A stretch of 60,000 nucleotides of DNA from Cryptomeria japonica (Eukaryota > Streptophyta > Pinopsida > Cupressales > Cupressaceae), in the NCBI RefSeq assembly GCF_030272615.1, contig NC_081415.1, forward strand, positions 266,731,425 to 266,791,424, read 5' to 3'. Below, one piece after another: positions 12,721 to 22,939 of this stretch (its first letter is position 1; each line of letters begins with the position of its first letter). The position numbers and the translations under genes are program-made. The notes below the pieces were generated by a model. The model had not been told where the DNA came from. It saw only the letters and a list, made by a program, of their open reading frames with translations, and made no database searches.

Positions 12721-13678
12721 CTACCTTATTATTTTATTGGTTGAGATTTGGGGGTAAGTAAATGATATTATTTTATATTCTTACCTCAATTTTTGGAAGG
12801 GGGTTGGTATATAATATAGTTTATTGGAATATTTTTATTGGCTAGGATTCTTCTATTGTTTTTGAAGGAGATTTTATTTATTGGCTTTTTGAGCATTTTT
12901 GAGGTGGTTAGCTTTGGATGAATTTTCGATTGGCTTGGAGTTGGAATTTTTTGGTTGGAGTTGGATTTTGGATTTTGGAAAGCTTGTTGGATTTGATTTC
13001 ACTCTTCTTCAAATTTGCTAGCCATCACTCTATTTCCAAGTTGGAGCTATGCTTTTATTCTTGCATCCTGATTTTAAAAGAGTTGTTTTCTTCGTGTATG
13101 CATAAAGATTATTTGCATGGGGGAAAACTATTGTTTATGGAATATTGGGATAGATATATACATATTATATAGTTTGGGGAATTGGATTTTTATATGTTTT
13201 CACTATGTTCATTTATTTGGGATTTTGTTGTGAACAACATTGCGAGCTTCCTGTGCATATTTCGAGAATGCTATGGTTTATTGTGGATTCTTATTTTAAT
13301 TTAGGGTCAGTGGAATCAAATTATTATTCTTCTTTATGTGCATTTGGGATTATTATTTTTCCCTGGTCATAGCTTTATATGGTTGTTTAAACCTTTCTCT
13401 TTCTGAGTTTTACCGTGAGTTCTTATGGCTATTGGAAATGAATCAAATGTCTATACTTTGGTTAAACGTTGAGATCTCCATTTGTTCCTCGTGATTTACT
13501 CATAATTGTGTCTCTTCTAGATTGGGTTTGAGTCATAATTTATGCCTTGGTGAATTTTCAGAGCTGGTCATGCGTCTTTATTTCTATTTTTCTGAGTTAT
13601 TAGTCCTTGTTGTATATGTGCTAAAATATATACTGTATGCGTTGTTTAATCTAGTATATGTGCCACTCTGGAGGGTAG

Positions 13679-13790
13679 ATGCATTATTATGTTAGGCTAG
13701 TGCACCATTATGATTAGTAAATGCACTGTTATGTTCTATGAATGCACTGCTATGTTCTGTAGATGCACTATTCTGACTGGTGGATGCGCT
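13679..13790. repeat. 21-bp degenerate minisatellite, 5 copies
   Basis: Five consecutive 21-bp units start at 13679, 13700, 13721, 13742 and 13763, plus a 7-base stub. The consensus is close to ATGCACTATTATGTTCTGTAG. All units are the same length and differ by several substitutions each. Stops in the units argue against coding. Confidence 0.8.
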
Positions 13791-13933
13791 AAATTTCTCT
13801 GCATATGGGTCTTTGATTATTTTGTCAATTTGTGATACATTTTTGGATTTTGGTTTGTACTAGAGGCTTTTTCGTGAATGTCTTGAGTTTCTCTAAGATG
13901 CTTGTGGTTCATTAATGATTTATATTTGTTGTT

Positions 13934-14153
13934 TTAACTCCGATAAGAGGGATAATGCCTTTTCATTAAGGGTTGTGTATATATATATATTAATTAACTC
14001 CAACAAGAAGGAGAGTGCATTGTTGTTGAGGTTGATTTTATATGAGCTCTAATGGGATGGATGTTCCTCACTGTTGAGGATTTTATTTGCATATTGTTGA
14101 GTAAGATGGTGCATGCCTTACTCTTTCTTATTGTTGTACTTGATGATTGAGGC
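13934..14153. repeat. Degenerate 50-60-bp repeat, 3 to 4 copies
   Basis: Units at 13934, 13994, 14044 and less clearly 14096 share AACTCCAA-AAG--GGA-AGTGC followed by TGTTGAGG. Divergence is high and spacing uneven. Confidence 0.5.
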
Positions 14154-15824
14154 TCTTGTTTTACATGTTGGCTTTATAGTCCTTGGTATGCTTCAGAATT
14201 ATATCAATATGTTGATGTTATTTATGGATTCTTTTAATGTTGAGGCTTCATGATGTTATTGTGATGACTTTGTGTTTATGTTTCACCCAAAGGTTTTGGT
14301 CCATGGATAGGGGGAGTGGACTCTTACATGTGTAGGAATAGGGTCATGAGCAATAGATCTCTAGGAGGGAGTCTAGACCGAATGAAAGCACATAAAGAGT
14401 TTTCCTTTGTAATTGCAAGTGATAACTTTAATAAATTCATTAGTGGGATGGGTAAGTAGGATTCACTTAATCAAGATAATGAATTTGAGTTTGTGCCCCA
14501 ATGGAGAGTCCCAAGGAGGTTGTTTTGGGATCTAAGATTGGGAATACTGTTGGTGCAGTGAACCAATCTCCCTTGTTTGGCTCCAAGGTTGAGATAGATT
14601 CTACATGAGGCTAGCATGTGATGACACTCTTTCCCTATATGTGTCCATTATCCTTATGCCGTGATGCTGATTATTCTTCTGGGAGTTTATTTCTTTTTGT
14701 GTCAACCTCATGATGTGTTTTGGTTGTATTCTTGATTATTGTCTTCATGGATTTCATGTTTATTCCTTTGGTTGTTAGGTGTCAGCCTAGGTCTAGAGTG
14801 TTAGTTGGAACCTTGTGCCATCTCCTATCATGGGGGGTGGTTCCTTATTGGTTCCACATGGTAGGGTGGTTTGATGCCTTCTTCCATTGGGATGTTCTTC
14901 ATTGGATGCTAGTGTGTGTGGATGTGGATTTATATCTTCTCTTCATGTGAATGGATCTTTGGAGCATATTTTATGAATGTAACTATGTATTTTATATCAT
15001 GAGAAAAATGTAAATGTAAAAGAGATCATGTCCTTGTTTCAAATATTCATATGTAATGGGACTTTTAGTAGGTTGAGATCATGGTGTGTTGTAATAGATT
15101 ATGATACTATAATTGGATATTCATTATGTATGTGATTAAAAAGGAAATCAATGAATGAGTAATGTTATTAGATTACCCCATGTGTATCTATGATTGCAGT
15201 GAAAATGTTAAATGATCATGTTGGTATTAGGAAGTATGTTCTTAATGGAAATCTTAGAAAATCAATATGTGTGAGTAGCCTATAGGTATGCATGATTTAA
15301 AATAAATGAATTAGATATGCATTAGGTAATACGTAATGTAAAAAAAACATGTTATCATGTTAGATGGTTATGAAGGGATATATGAATATTTAATTGGTTC
15401 TTTAAAATGAACTTAAGGAGTTAATGGGAATATGTTAGGATATGCATTGATAGTTAATGATTTTCATGATAAGAAAGATAGTGATTAATTGGGAAATGAA
15501 TGTAATTAATATAATGCATATTAATGGTATCATGGTATATGGATGTGTTCATGTGTTAATATTAGTTAAGTAATGACATTGAGGTACCATAGGGAATCGA
15601 TAGTTGTGTAATGTTACTTCGCTTGCGTATTATGTTCTGATTAATAAGAAAAACAGGTTTTCAGGACCTGAAACCTTTAACATAAGAGATTAAGAAGTAT
15701 CATCATAGAGTATCCAGACCATAAAAAATTGCTTACAAAATGACTGGCAGAAAGGCCAGTAAATAGAAAGGACAACAAAAGATAGAAACAACAAAACAAT
15801 AGAAACCAAGAAAACACTGCACAG

Positions 15825-16213
15825 TTAAAGAGTCTTCAGGAGGTCCTCCGCCTTAATCACCAACTGGTCATAAGTGGCCGCAACAACTTTGAGTTCATCC
15901 AGGTCCTTATTAGGCTTCTTCTCCTTCTTTTTTCCTCTGTTTCTTGTTCTAGGTCCTTGAACATCTCCTGTACCTTTAGTGTCAGGGTCAATTTCTAGGA
16001 TATCCTTCTCCTCATCCAATTTGCTAATGAGAGTTTTGGTATTACCAGTAGAGACCTTCAAAATCTGTAAGCTTTTCTCTGTGATACTTTTGAGACATTC
16101 CTCAATTTTACTGACTTTACTGATAGTTCTCGACGTAGTTTGATCCATAGCATTAGCATTCGCTTTCCTCTCCAGCAAGTCTTTCTTGATTTGCTCAAAT
16201 CTAGGGTTGAAGG
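15825..16213 (-). pseudogene. C-terminal part of an older element's unknown ORF
   Basis: Minus strand, ending in a stop at 15825-15827. The real product part begins at the LTR edge (16213); the apparent upstream start (MIHPPPLS) is read out of the inserted LTR and is not real. It encodes about 128 residues: a predicted helical region (KDLLERKANANAMDQTTSRT), a Lys/Arg-rich stretch (RNRGKKKEKKPNKD), then a short helix (LKVVAATYDQLVIKAEDLL). The frame continues from 22773-22939 once the inserted element and one copy of its target duplication are removed. No known domain recognised. Confidence 0.65.
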
Positions 16214-17022
16214 TGTTAGGATTCCCATAGATACTGAGAGGGGGGGGGTGAATCAATATCTAACCGGTGATAAGAATTTCTTTTTAAAAACATGCAGAAC
16301 ATAAAATAACAGTGTACTGGTATGCAAGAATTAATGCAATAAACAGAATCAGAAATATCCACATGAAAAGAACACCATAACACAAGATGTTTAACAAGGA
16401 AACCTAGTGTGGGAAAAACCTCGGTGGGATTTGTGACCCACAATATTCACTCACTGGCCAATAAGAGAATATTACTTACAATAGGGGCCTGCACATGCAG
16501 GAAGGCCAACTGCCTAGAGCTCACTTCTCAATGGGAAGTCACACTGACTTACAATAAGGATTATACTAATCCAATGACTTGTACTGCTTTACAATAGCAT
16601 CTCCAATGCCAGATTCAGTACCAGTTCTTGTTCTGTTCTTTACATATACCCTTGACCAATAATTCACACATTAGGTTTGCCTAATAATTTTGTTTTTGCT
16701 CGCTACATTACTTCTCTAAATGTCTACAATGATCTCCTTTATATACAAGAGTCATTTTACAATTTGCCAAGTCGGCTTACAATAATAAACAAAATATTAC
16801 ATAACAAAAATCTTGTCGGCCTTTATGTCAGTATACATGTTTTCTTCTGTGCCGGTGTCGGTGCCAGTGTAGAGTGATCTTGTTGATGTTAGTGCACTGT
16901 CTTGCCTATGTAATGCTTTGCCGGTATGATGTCTTGCTGGTGCCATAGGATTGCAAGGTTGCCATCAATGACAAAACCTTCGATCACATACAATGTCTCA
17001 TTGGAGTGTCCATATGCCAACA
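16214..17022 (-). repeat. 3' LTR of the non-autonomous element (809 bp)
   Basis: Plus-strand edges TGTTAGG...CCAACA. Contains a run of nine G (about 16241-16249), the GGAAACC/GGGAAAAACC box (16396-16440), a minus-strand TATA box TATATAAA (16738-16745), CCGGTG-type U3 motifs (about 16850-16925) and TTGCCATCAATGACAA (16959-16974). Confidence 0.92.
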
Positions 17023-17035
17023 ATCTCCCCCTTTG
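17023..17035 (-). promoter_or_regulatory. Polypurine tract of the non-autonomous element
   Basis: The minus strand reads CCAAAGGGGGAGAT directly against the 3' LTR start TGTTGGCATATGG. It would prime plus-strand synthesis. Two further similar tracts follow upstream on the coding strand, at about 17112-17118 and 17163-17172. Confidence 0.88.
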
Positions 17036-17353
17036 GTATTAATGGCAACACTCATGAGAAATTTCAAAAAGTGTCCAAAATGTGTAGTCCAAGAATTTAC
17101 CAAAAATATGAGGGCTCCCCCTGAGCATATGATTCCTGTCTTTGAACTTTCTCATCCTACTACTCCCCCTTTGGCATCAATGACAAAGGTTGTCAAGATG
17201 TTAATAGAGTTTGTAGTTATATCTGTATCCTCAACCCTGTAGTTGGTTAGTTATTATCTGAAAAAGATCTCCCAGAATTAAGTTTATACTATCCATAAAC
17301 TTTTTACTATCTTTTATTATTGTTTTAGTCCTCTTCATAGTACCGGTGAGATG

Positions 17354-20300
17354 CTATAAATGCTCTACTGATGTTTTGCTTCCCTGTGCTAATGCCTCTG
17401 AGATTTCCTTCCGCAGAGATGCTAAATAGTCCAATCTTGGACTTAGTTTAGATCTCAAGTGTTTTTCTTTGTTTATTATTCTTTCTTTTTCTCTTTCCAG
17501 TTTGAGCAATTCTTCCTCAAAATTTGCTAACTTCTCTTCAAAAACTGATAATGAATCCGGTGAGTTGACAAAATTGTCTGCAAGCTTATTTATCTCATCC
17601 TGTGTCTTGCTTATTTTCTTGTCAATATCTATAGTCAAAAAGATTGTTTTACATGTATCTTTATACAGATTTTTATACTCTTTCAACAAACTACATAGTT
17701 CTAGTAGAAGTGTGTCAAAGTCCTTGTTACACTTCTTTATTTCTTCATCAAAGAATTTTTGTTTCTCTTTTTCTACCATGTCCTTTACTGATTCTTCCTT
17801 TATTTTCTCAATATTTCCAGAAATATATTTACATAATGTGTCCAATTGTCCTAAAGAATCTTTATTATCTATATTACATTTAGGAGCAATTAACTTCAAA
17901 AATGGTATTGAATCATCTATTGCTTTATAATCCTGTGAACTACAGTCAGTTATTTTCTTTATAGAATCTAATAATACCTCAGTCACATTAGTTGATTTGA
18001 ATGTTGATGATGATCCAAGAGTCTGAGTGCCGGTGGAAATAACCATGCTTGTATTGACCTCTGGCAGGTCAGTTTGTGTTTGCATTTCTTTTAGCACTGG
18101 TTTCCCTGCTTCACTGCTTACCGATGGCACTGTTTCCTTGTGAACCTATTCCAGAGCCTTTAGCTCTGTTGATTTCTCTATATGTGCCTTAGATTCTATC
18201 TTTTTCCCTGTATCCTCTGCTAGTTTCTTTGTTTCTCCTGTTACCGGAGGCTCTTTAGCCATATCTAACTTGTCAGTTGTATCTTTATCAACTATTATGT
18301 TGATCTTTTAGGTATCAACATTTACAGTGTATAGGACTTCAGAATTAGGATTGCTATCCTCTACATCCATGCTTTTAGCTGCCGGTTGGTCTTCAGTGGT
18401 TGTGATTTTCACAAGTGGGGGTAGGTTGTCTTTAACCTTTATGCTTGGTGATCCACCAACTTTGCCTTTCCCTTTGTCCCTATCCTTCTGATATACTTTA
18501 ATAGTCTTAGGGTTCCTGTATTCTTCTTGTTTTTCGTTTTCAACCAGGAATATGTCCCAACCATCTTTTGTTTCCTCTGTAACTTCAGTAACTCTTCTTG
18601 CCATCAGTGAAATATGTCGGTGTGCAGTAGTGAATACTGACTGTTTGCCTAAGCAATCAAATCATCAATTTCCTTGGGAGAGTTTACCGGACATACAACA
18701 AGCAGTTTTTCTATTTTTATTTTCTTATCTAATTCAATCACTGCTTGCCTTCTGGCCTCAAGTCTTTTGTACAGATCATTGGGAATTTCATCTACTACTT
18801 CCATCAAAAACTTTTTGTACATGTCCATATGCAGTATTACACTTTCCTCAACTTGCCCTTTCTCATCAGTAGATAGAGTGTCATAAATTTTCTCTATGTT
18901 TTTTAGTTTTCCTTCCTCTATGATTTCATTTAACAATATGTCTAGAGGTGCCAAGTCAGTTTTTGTCTTTTTCTTTTTCTTTGGGGTTAGTTTCTTCTTA
19001 GGTGTGACCTTTCTAACCGGAGATCTCACTACTTGTTGCTTCTGCCTTGTCCTTCTAGGTGAAGGAGTGGTTGCCGATGAGGGATCTCTTTTCCTAACAA
19101 CTCTTTTAAAAAATTTTGGCATGTCACCTTCCGAAGAAATACCTACCGGTGATAGATGAGCTTCAGGTTGTGGAGCTACCAACTCATCTTTTGTTATGCC
19201 GGTTTTCTTTAGTACATCTTCCTTAATGGCCTTTGCTTGTCTGGATCCTTTCCTCACAAATGCCTCTACCTTCTTTACTCTTTTCTTAGACTGTATTTGG
19301 CTTTCTATGGTCTCAGCACTACCAAATACTTCTTCCTTAGGTTCTTTAGGGGCTTCTAGAAGTGCTTTAGCATAAGTTTCAACTATGTGGTCATCTGTCT
19401 CATAGCCCATTTCAGTTACCCAAATTGTCCTTGGGATGACTTCTTCCATCCATATTTCATCTTTCTTAATAACAAAGCATATATCATCTTTGTATTTATC
19501 TACTATTTTCTAAGATAACCTTATTCTTTTCTTCATTTTTGTCTTCAATGCTTGGAAAAATTCATGAATATTGTTCTACTTGTTCTCACCGATGGTATTA
19601 AATAGTTCTGTCAATTGTTTTCCTACTGGTATGTCATATCCTAGTTCTTTATATCCTATACCAGGAACCTATTTTATTATGTGAAGCATTAGGCATACCA
19701 ACAGATTTCCAAATCTGAAATTTCCTTTCTTATCTTTCTTTATCTTTCCAAGGTTGTCTATCAGTTCATCTTTTAATCATTCACAGATGTCGATTTTTGC
19801 ATTGTCTGTTACCATATCATAAGCACTCTTAATGCATAAACTTGAAACTGAGTTAAGTCTATTAGCATGAGTGGCTTTGTAACCTAATATCATACTTATG
19901 AATCTCACATTGATATCTTTTACATCATTAACCCTTAGAGATCTCTTATCGAATGTTGCACCTGTTAGGTCTATTACTAGGTCATTGGAAACTTTCTTGT
20001 TTTTGTCTGGTCTTTTACCGGTGGTCGGTAACCCTGTGATAGCTTTTACCACTTCCTTGGTGATCTTATGAATTGTATCTAACTAGAAAAATTCTCCATG
20101 AACTCTGCTTAACACTATCCTAATCACATCCTTAGGAAATTCAGGAATGCTACGGATTTCTATGAATCCTAGGGTTTCAATAACCTTGTGTTCAGCTTTA
20201 ACATTGCCGGTATCATCACATATCTCGATTTTATACATGGTTTTAATTTCCTCATCTCCTAACTCTTCAATGTTGCAATGGATGTACATTCTAGGGTCTT

Positions 20301-20492
20301 CAGCATATACAACACCTTATCATCCTTCTTTGCTATCTCGGGGACTAACTGAAATACGGGCCTAGGTCTTTTAATTACTTCCACAATAGTAGGGTTTGCT
20401 ATGTATTCAATTGCAAAGGTGGATGCCATTATTAAATACCTTTTTCTATCTTGGATGGATGATTTCTTAGAGTGTGCTTGCTTCTTGCTCAA
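17354..20492 (-). pseudogene. Unknown long ORF of the non-autonomous element
   Basis: Minus-strand ORF of about 1,000 codons with several stops and at least two frameshifts (about 20290-20310 and 18605-18650). The earliest ATG is at 20492 (MSKKQAHSKK); a second, equally plausible, is at 20429 (MASTFAIEY). The N-terminal third (20429-19777) looks globular: GDEEIKTMYKIEICDD, VVKAITGLPTTG, SLRVNDVKDINVRFISMI, RLNSVSSLCIKSAYDMV. The middle (19449-18649) is rich in Lys/Arg and Pro with basic runs (KKKLTPKKKKKTK). A charged region (18604-18308) follows. The last 258 codons (18130-17354) are predicted coiled coil (EEKLANFEEELLKLEREKERI). No enzyme motif seen. It could be a structural gag-like or accessory protein, or a captured host sequence. 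Confidence 0.7.
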
Positions 20493-20730
20493 AATGCCTT
20501 AGCTCGGAATCTTCGCACTCTTTGAAAGTTTGAAATCACGGTGAAGTGAAATGGAGCCAAAACCTTATTTTTATAATGTCTTTTCACCATCTACCACATT
20601 AATTGCATGTCGGTTAAGTATTTACTTAACATTGTCTGCCAGTAATAAGTAATTTTCAACTTCTTATCTCTAACCAAGGGAATAATAGCACATGTGTCAT
20701 TAGATTGCCAAACCCTCAAGGAAATTTTCT

Positions 20731-21890
20731 TCAATTGGATGAAGAACTTCCTGCCAGTGGACCACTGCTCTGTCCTGCCGGTGAAGCATCACTCTGTCCT
20801 ACTAGTGAAGCATTTGTTGGTTCTACCGGTGGAGGAGTATTCCCAATATTTAGATCAGCTTTTCTAATCCATTGCTTTGAGAACTCTTGCTTAACCTCTT
20901 CAACCTTTTCTTTACCTTTCAAGCTAGCACTTTTGTTGTCTACCGGTGTACTTTTACATCTACAAAATTTAGCAATATGCCCAATCTTGTTACATGCATA
21001 ACAAGTTACATTATTTTTCTGAATAGCTTTCCCATAACCTATGCCAGTTTGTGTTCTGCATTGATTTGATAAATGTCCAAATCTTCCACAAACATAACAT
21101 CTCACATTCATTCTACAGTTTTGAGAGTTATGACCAATTTTGTTGCATTTTGAATATTGATCGGTGGGTGTATTGATATTATGATAATTCCTAGATCTAC
21201 ATTCATTTTCCTTATGACCATACTTATTACAGTTAAAGCATTTTCCATTGAATTTATAAGTATTAGGCTGTCCTACCGGTTTGCTGTGATCCTGAGTATT
21301 TGCAGTACCAGAGCTTTCACCAACTTCAAAGCCAATTCCAGAAGTGTCACCTTTAGGTTTTTGATTCTTCAATAAGGTACCAAGTTCCTCTGAGCTTTTC
21401 TTGAATTTTTCTTTATGTTGATTTGCAGTTTCCAGTTCCCTTTCCAAGATTTATTTTTGTCTCATTAGTTCATTTGAGTCATTCTGAGTATGCATCAGAT
21501 CTGTCTTCAACATGTCATTTTCATAGCTAAGTCTTGTGTTCTCATTTGCTACATCACTTAGTCTTCTGGTCAATTCTTCTTCATTCTTCTTCCCATCTTC
21601 AATCTCTTTGCAAAATCTCATAGTCATATCCCGCATTTCATTTTTTGTTGTCATGTTCTCTTGTTTCAACTTGCTTATCATATCATTAAGTGATTCCTTT
21701 TCATCATTCTCATTTTGCAATATTTCACAAAGTTCTCTTCTCTTATTTCTTGCAACAGTAAGATTTTCTTGAAGTGCTTGAATGATATCCTGAGCTGCTC
21801 TTAAATCATCTTCTAATTTGATGTTTTTCAACTTATCTGCATCATAGTCTGTAAGAGCTCCTTCAAGTTGCTTCATCAAATTTTCCATCT
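20731..21890 (-). pseudogene. gag-like protein with coiled coil and four zinc knuckles
   Basis: Minus strand. The likely start is the Met at about 21890 (MENLMKQLEGALTDYDADKL), because the longer frame to 22005 is read out of the LTR. The first 145 or so residues are coiled coil (LRAAQDIIQALQENLTV). An in-frame TAA at 21451-21453 breaks the frame, which then continues to 20731. After MERELETANQ come CCHC knuckles with the pattern Cx2Cx4Hx4C: CFNCNKYGHKENEC, a degenerate second one (KCNKIGHNSQNC, first Cys replaced by Tyr), CYVCGRFGHLSNQC and CYACNKIGHIAKFC. The tail is Pro/Ser/Gly-rich (GQSDASPAGQSSGPLAGSS). Role by family: RNA-binding capsid-type protein that packages the element's RNA. Four knuckles is more than the one or two typical of copia gag. 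Confidence 0.85.
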
Positions 21891-21945
21891 TTACCGGTGT
21901 CAAGATCTTCCTCAAGTTGTTAGGCTTCTGAAAATAGAGGACCAA

Positions 21946-21957
21946 GCTCTGATACCA
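21946..21957 (-). promoter_or_regulatory. Primer-binding site of the non-autonomous element
   Basis: The minus strand reads exactly TGGTATCAGAGC, the complement of the initiator Met tRNA 3' end, two bases from the LTR end at 21960. Confidence 0.93.
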
Positions 21958-21959
21958 AT

Positions 21960-22772
21960 TGTTAGGATTCCCACAGATACTGAGAGGGGGGGGGGGGTGA
22001 ATCAATATCTAACCGGTGATAAGAATTTCTTAGATTAAAACATGCAAAACATAAAATAATAGTGTACCAGTATGCAAGAATTAATGCAATAAACAGAATC
22101 AGAAATATCCACATGAAAAGAACACCATAACACAAGATGTTTAACGAGGAAACCTAGTGTGGGAAAAACCTTGGTGGGATTTGTGACCCACAATATTCAC
22201 TCACTGGCCAATAAGAGAATATTACTTACAATAGGGGCCTACACATGCAGGAAGGCCAACTGCCTAGAGCTCACTGCTCAATGGGAAGTCACACTGACTT
22301 GCAATAAGGATTATACTAATCCAATGACTTGTACTACTTTACAATAGCATCTCCAATGCTAGATTCAGTACCGGCTCTTGCTCTGTTCTTTACATATACC
22401 CTTGACCAATAATTTACACATTAGGTCTGCCTAATAATTTTCTTTTTGCTTGCTACATTACTTCTCTAAATGTCTACAATGATCTCCTTTATATACAAGA
22501 GTCATTTTACAATTTGCCAAGTCGGCTTACAATAATAAACAAAATATTACATAACAAAAATCCTGTCCGCCTTTATGCTGGTATACATGTTTTCTTCTGT
22601 GCCGGTGCTAGTGTCGGTGTAGAGTGATCTTGTTGATGTTGGTGCACTGTCTTGCTTGTGTAATTCTTTGCTAGTAAGATGTCTTGCCAGTGCCATAGGA
22701 TTGCAAGGTTGCCATCAATGACAAAACCTTTAATCACATACAATGTCTCATTGGAGTGTCCATATGCCAACA
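21960..22772 (-). repeat. 5' LTR of the non-autonomous element (813 bp)
   Basis: Same edges and internal boxes as the 3' LTR: a run of twelve G (about 21986-21997), GGAAACC/GGGAAAAACC (22146-22190), TATA box TATATAAA on the minus strand (22488-22495), CCGGTG-type motifs (22595-22700) and TTGCCATCAATGACAA (22709-22724). With that TATA box, transcription would start near 22460, leaving about 310 bp of U3 and about 500 bp of R-U5. Confidence 0.92.
22488..22495 (-). promoter_or_regulatory. TATA box of the 5' LTR
   Basis: The minus strand reads TATATAAAGG in a sequence otherwise free of TATA motifs. The same site is kept in the other LTR at 16738-16745. Confidence 0.7.
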
Positions 22773-22939
22773 AAAGGAGTCTCTTATATTTTCAGCTTTA
22801 GCAACTGTATTTGTCAAATCCTCCATATAATCTACCATAGTCTTCCCTTCACTAGTGTTGATAGTTTCCAGAATCTAGATTCTATGGCTGAGCTTCTTGT
22901 TGTCATCCATAGCTTTCTTGTAACTGATGATTAACCATT
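22773..22939 (-). pseudogene. Middle part of the older element's unknown ORF
   Basis: A 167-bp coding island between the two insertions. The minus strand encodes WLIISYKKAMDDNKKL then, after one TAG, ILETINTSEGKTMVDYM and EDLTNTVAKAENIRDS. Frame and sense are continuous with 24012 onwards on one side (across the solo LTR and one CCATT) and with 16213 downwards on the other, which shows the three pieces were one ORF. Confidence 0.7.

Larger units (their letters stand above)
11509..15650. other. AT-rich non-coding DNA, possibly LTR or untranslated repeat
   Basis: About 4 kb with no coding signal. It opens with TGTAGTGCCCCTCC, which looks like a plant LTR start, but I find no matching end, primer-binding site or polypurine tract. 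It includes T/A-rich low-complexity DNA (about 12100-12720, TTTA/TTAT runs), a 21-bp minisatellite (13679-13790), a short TA microsatellite near 13977-13990 and a degenerate 50-60-bp repeat (13934-14153). It ends near the 3' side of the minus-strand ORF relic that begins at 15825. Confidence 0.45.
16214..22772 (-). mobile_element. Complete non-autonomous copia/Sirevirus-like LTR element (6,559 bp)
   Basis: Minus-strand element with both LTRs (5' at 21960-22772, 3' at 16214-17022), a primer-binding site (21946-21957) and a polypurine tract (17023-17035) followed by further PPT-like copies. The flanking 5 bp are GAAGG (16209-16213) and AAAGG (22773-22777), a target duplication with one substitution. 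The 4.94-kb interior codes a coiled-coil plus zinc-knuckle gag and a second long ORF of unknown role. I see no protease, integrase, reverse transcriptase or RNase H, so it must have relied on enzymes from a related element. The LTRs agree by eye at roughly 95%, mostly transitions, so it is not a recent insertion. Repeated AAAGGGGGAG-type tracts point to the Sirevirus branch of copia; that placement is inference. Confidence 0.88.

Noticed and set aside
11509-15650. Full LTR beginning TGTAGTGCCCCTCC
   Set aside because: No matching end, target duplication, primer-binding site or polypurine tract found, so an element is not called.
17469-17930. A 153-codon plus-strand ORF rich in Ser, Phe and Leu
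   Set aside because: It is the antisense shadow of the coiled-coil part of the minus-strand ORF.
21891-22005. Upstream start of the gag-like ORF (MIHPPPPLS)
   Set aside because: This part is read from the LTR; the same phrase appears at 16256 before an unrelated ORF for the same reason.
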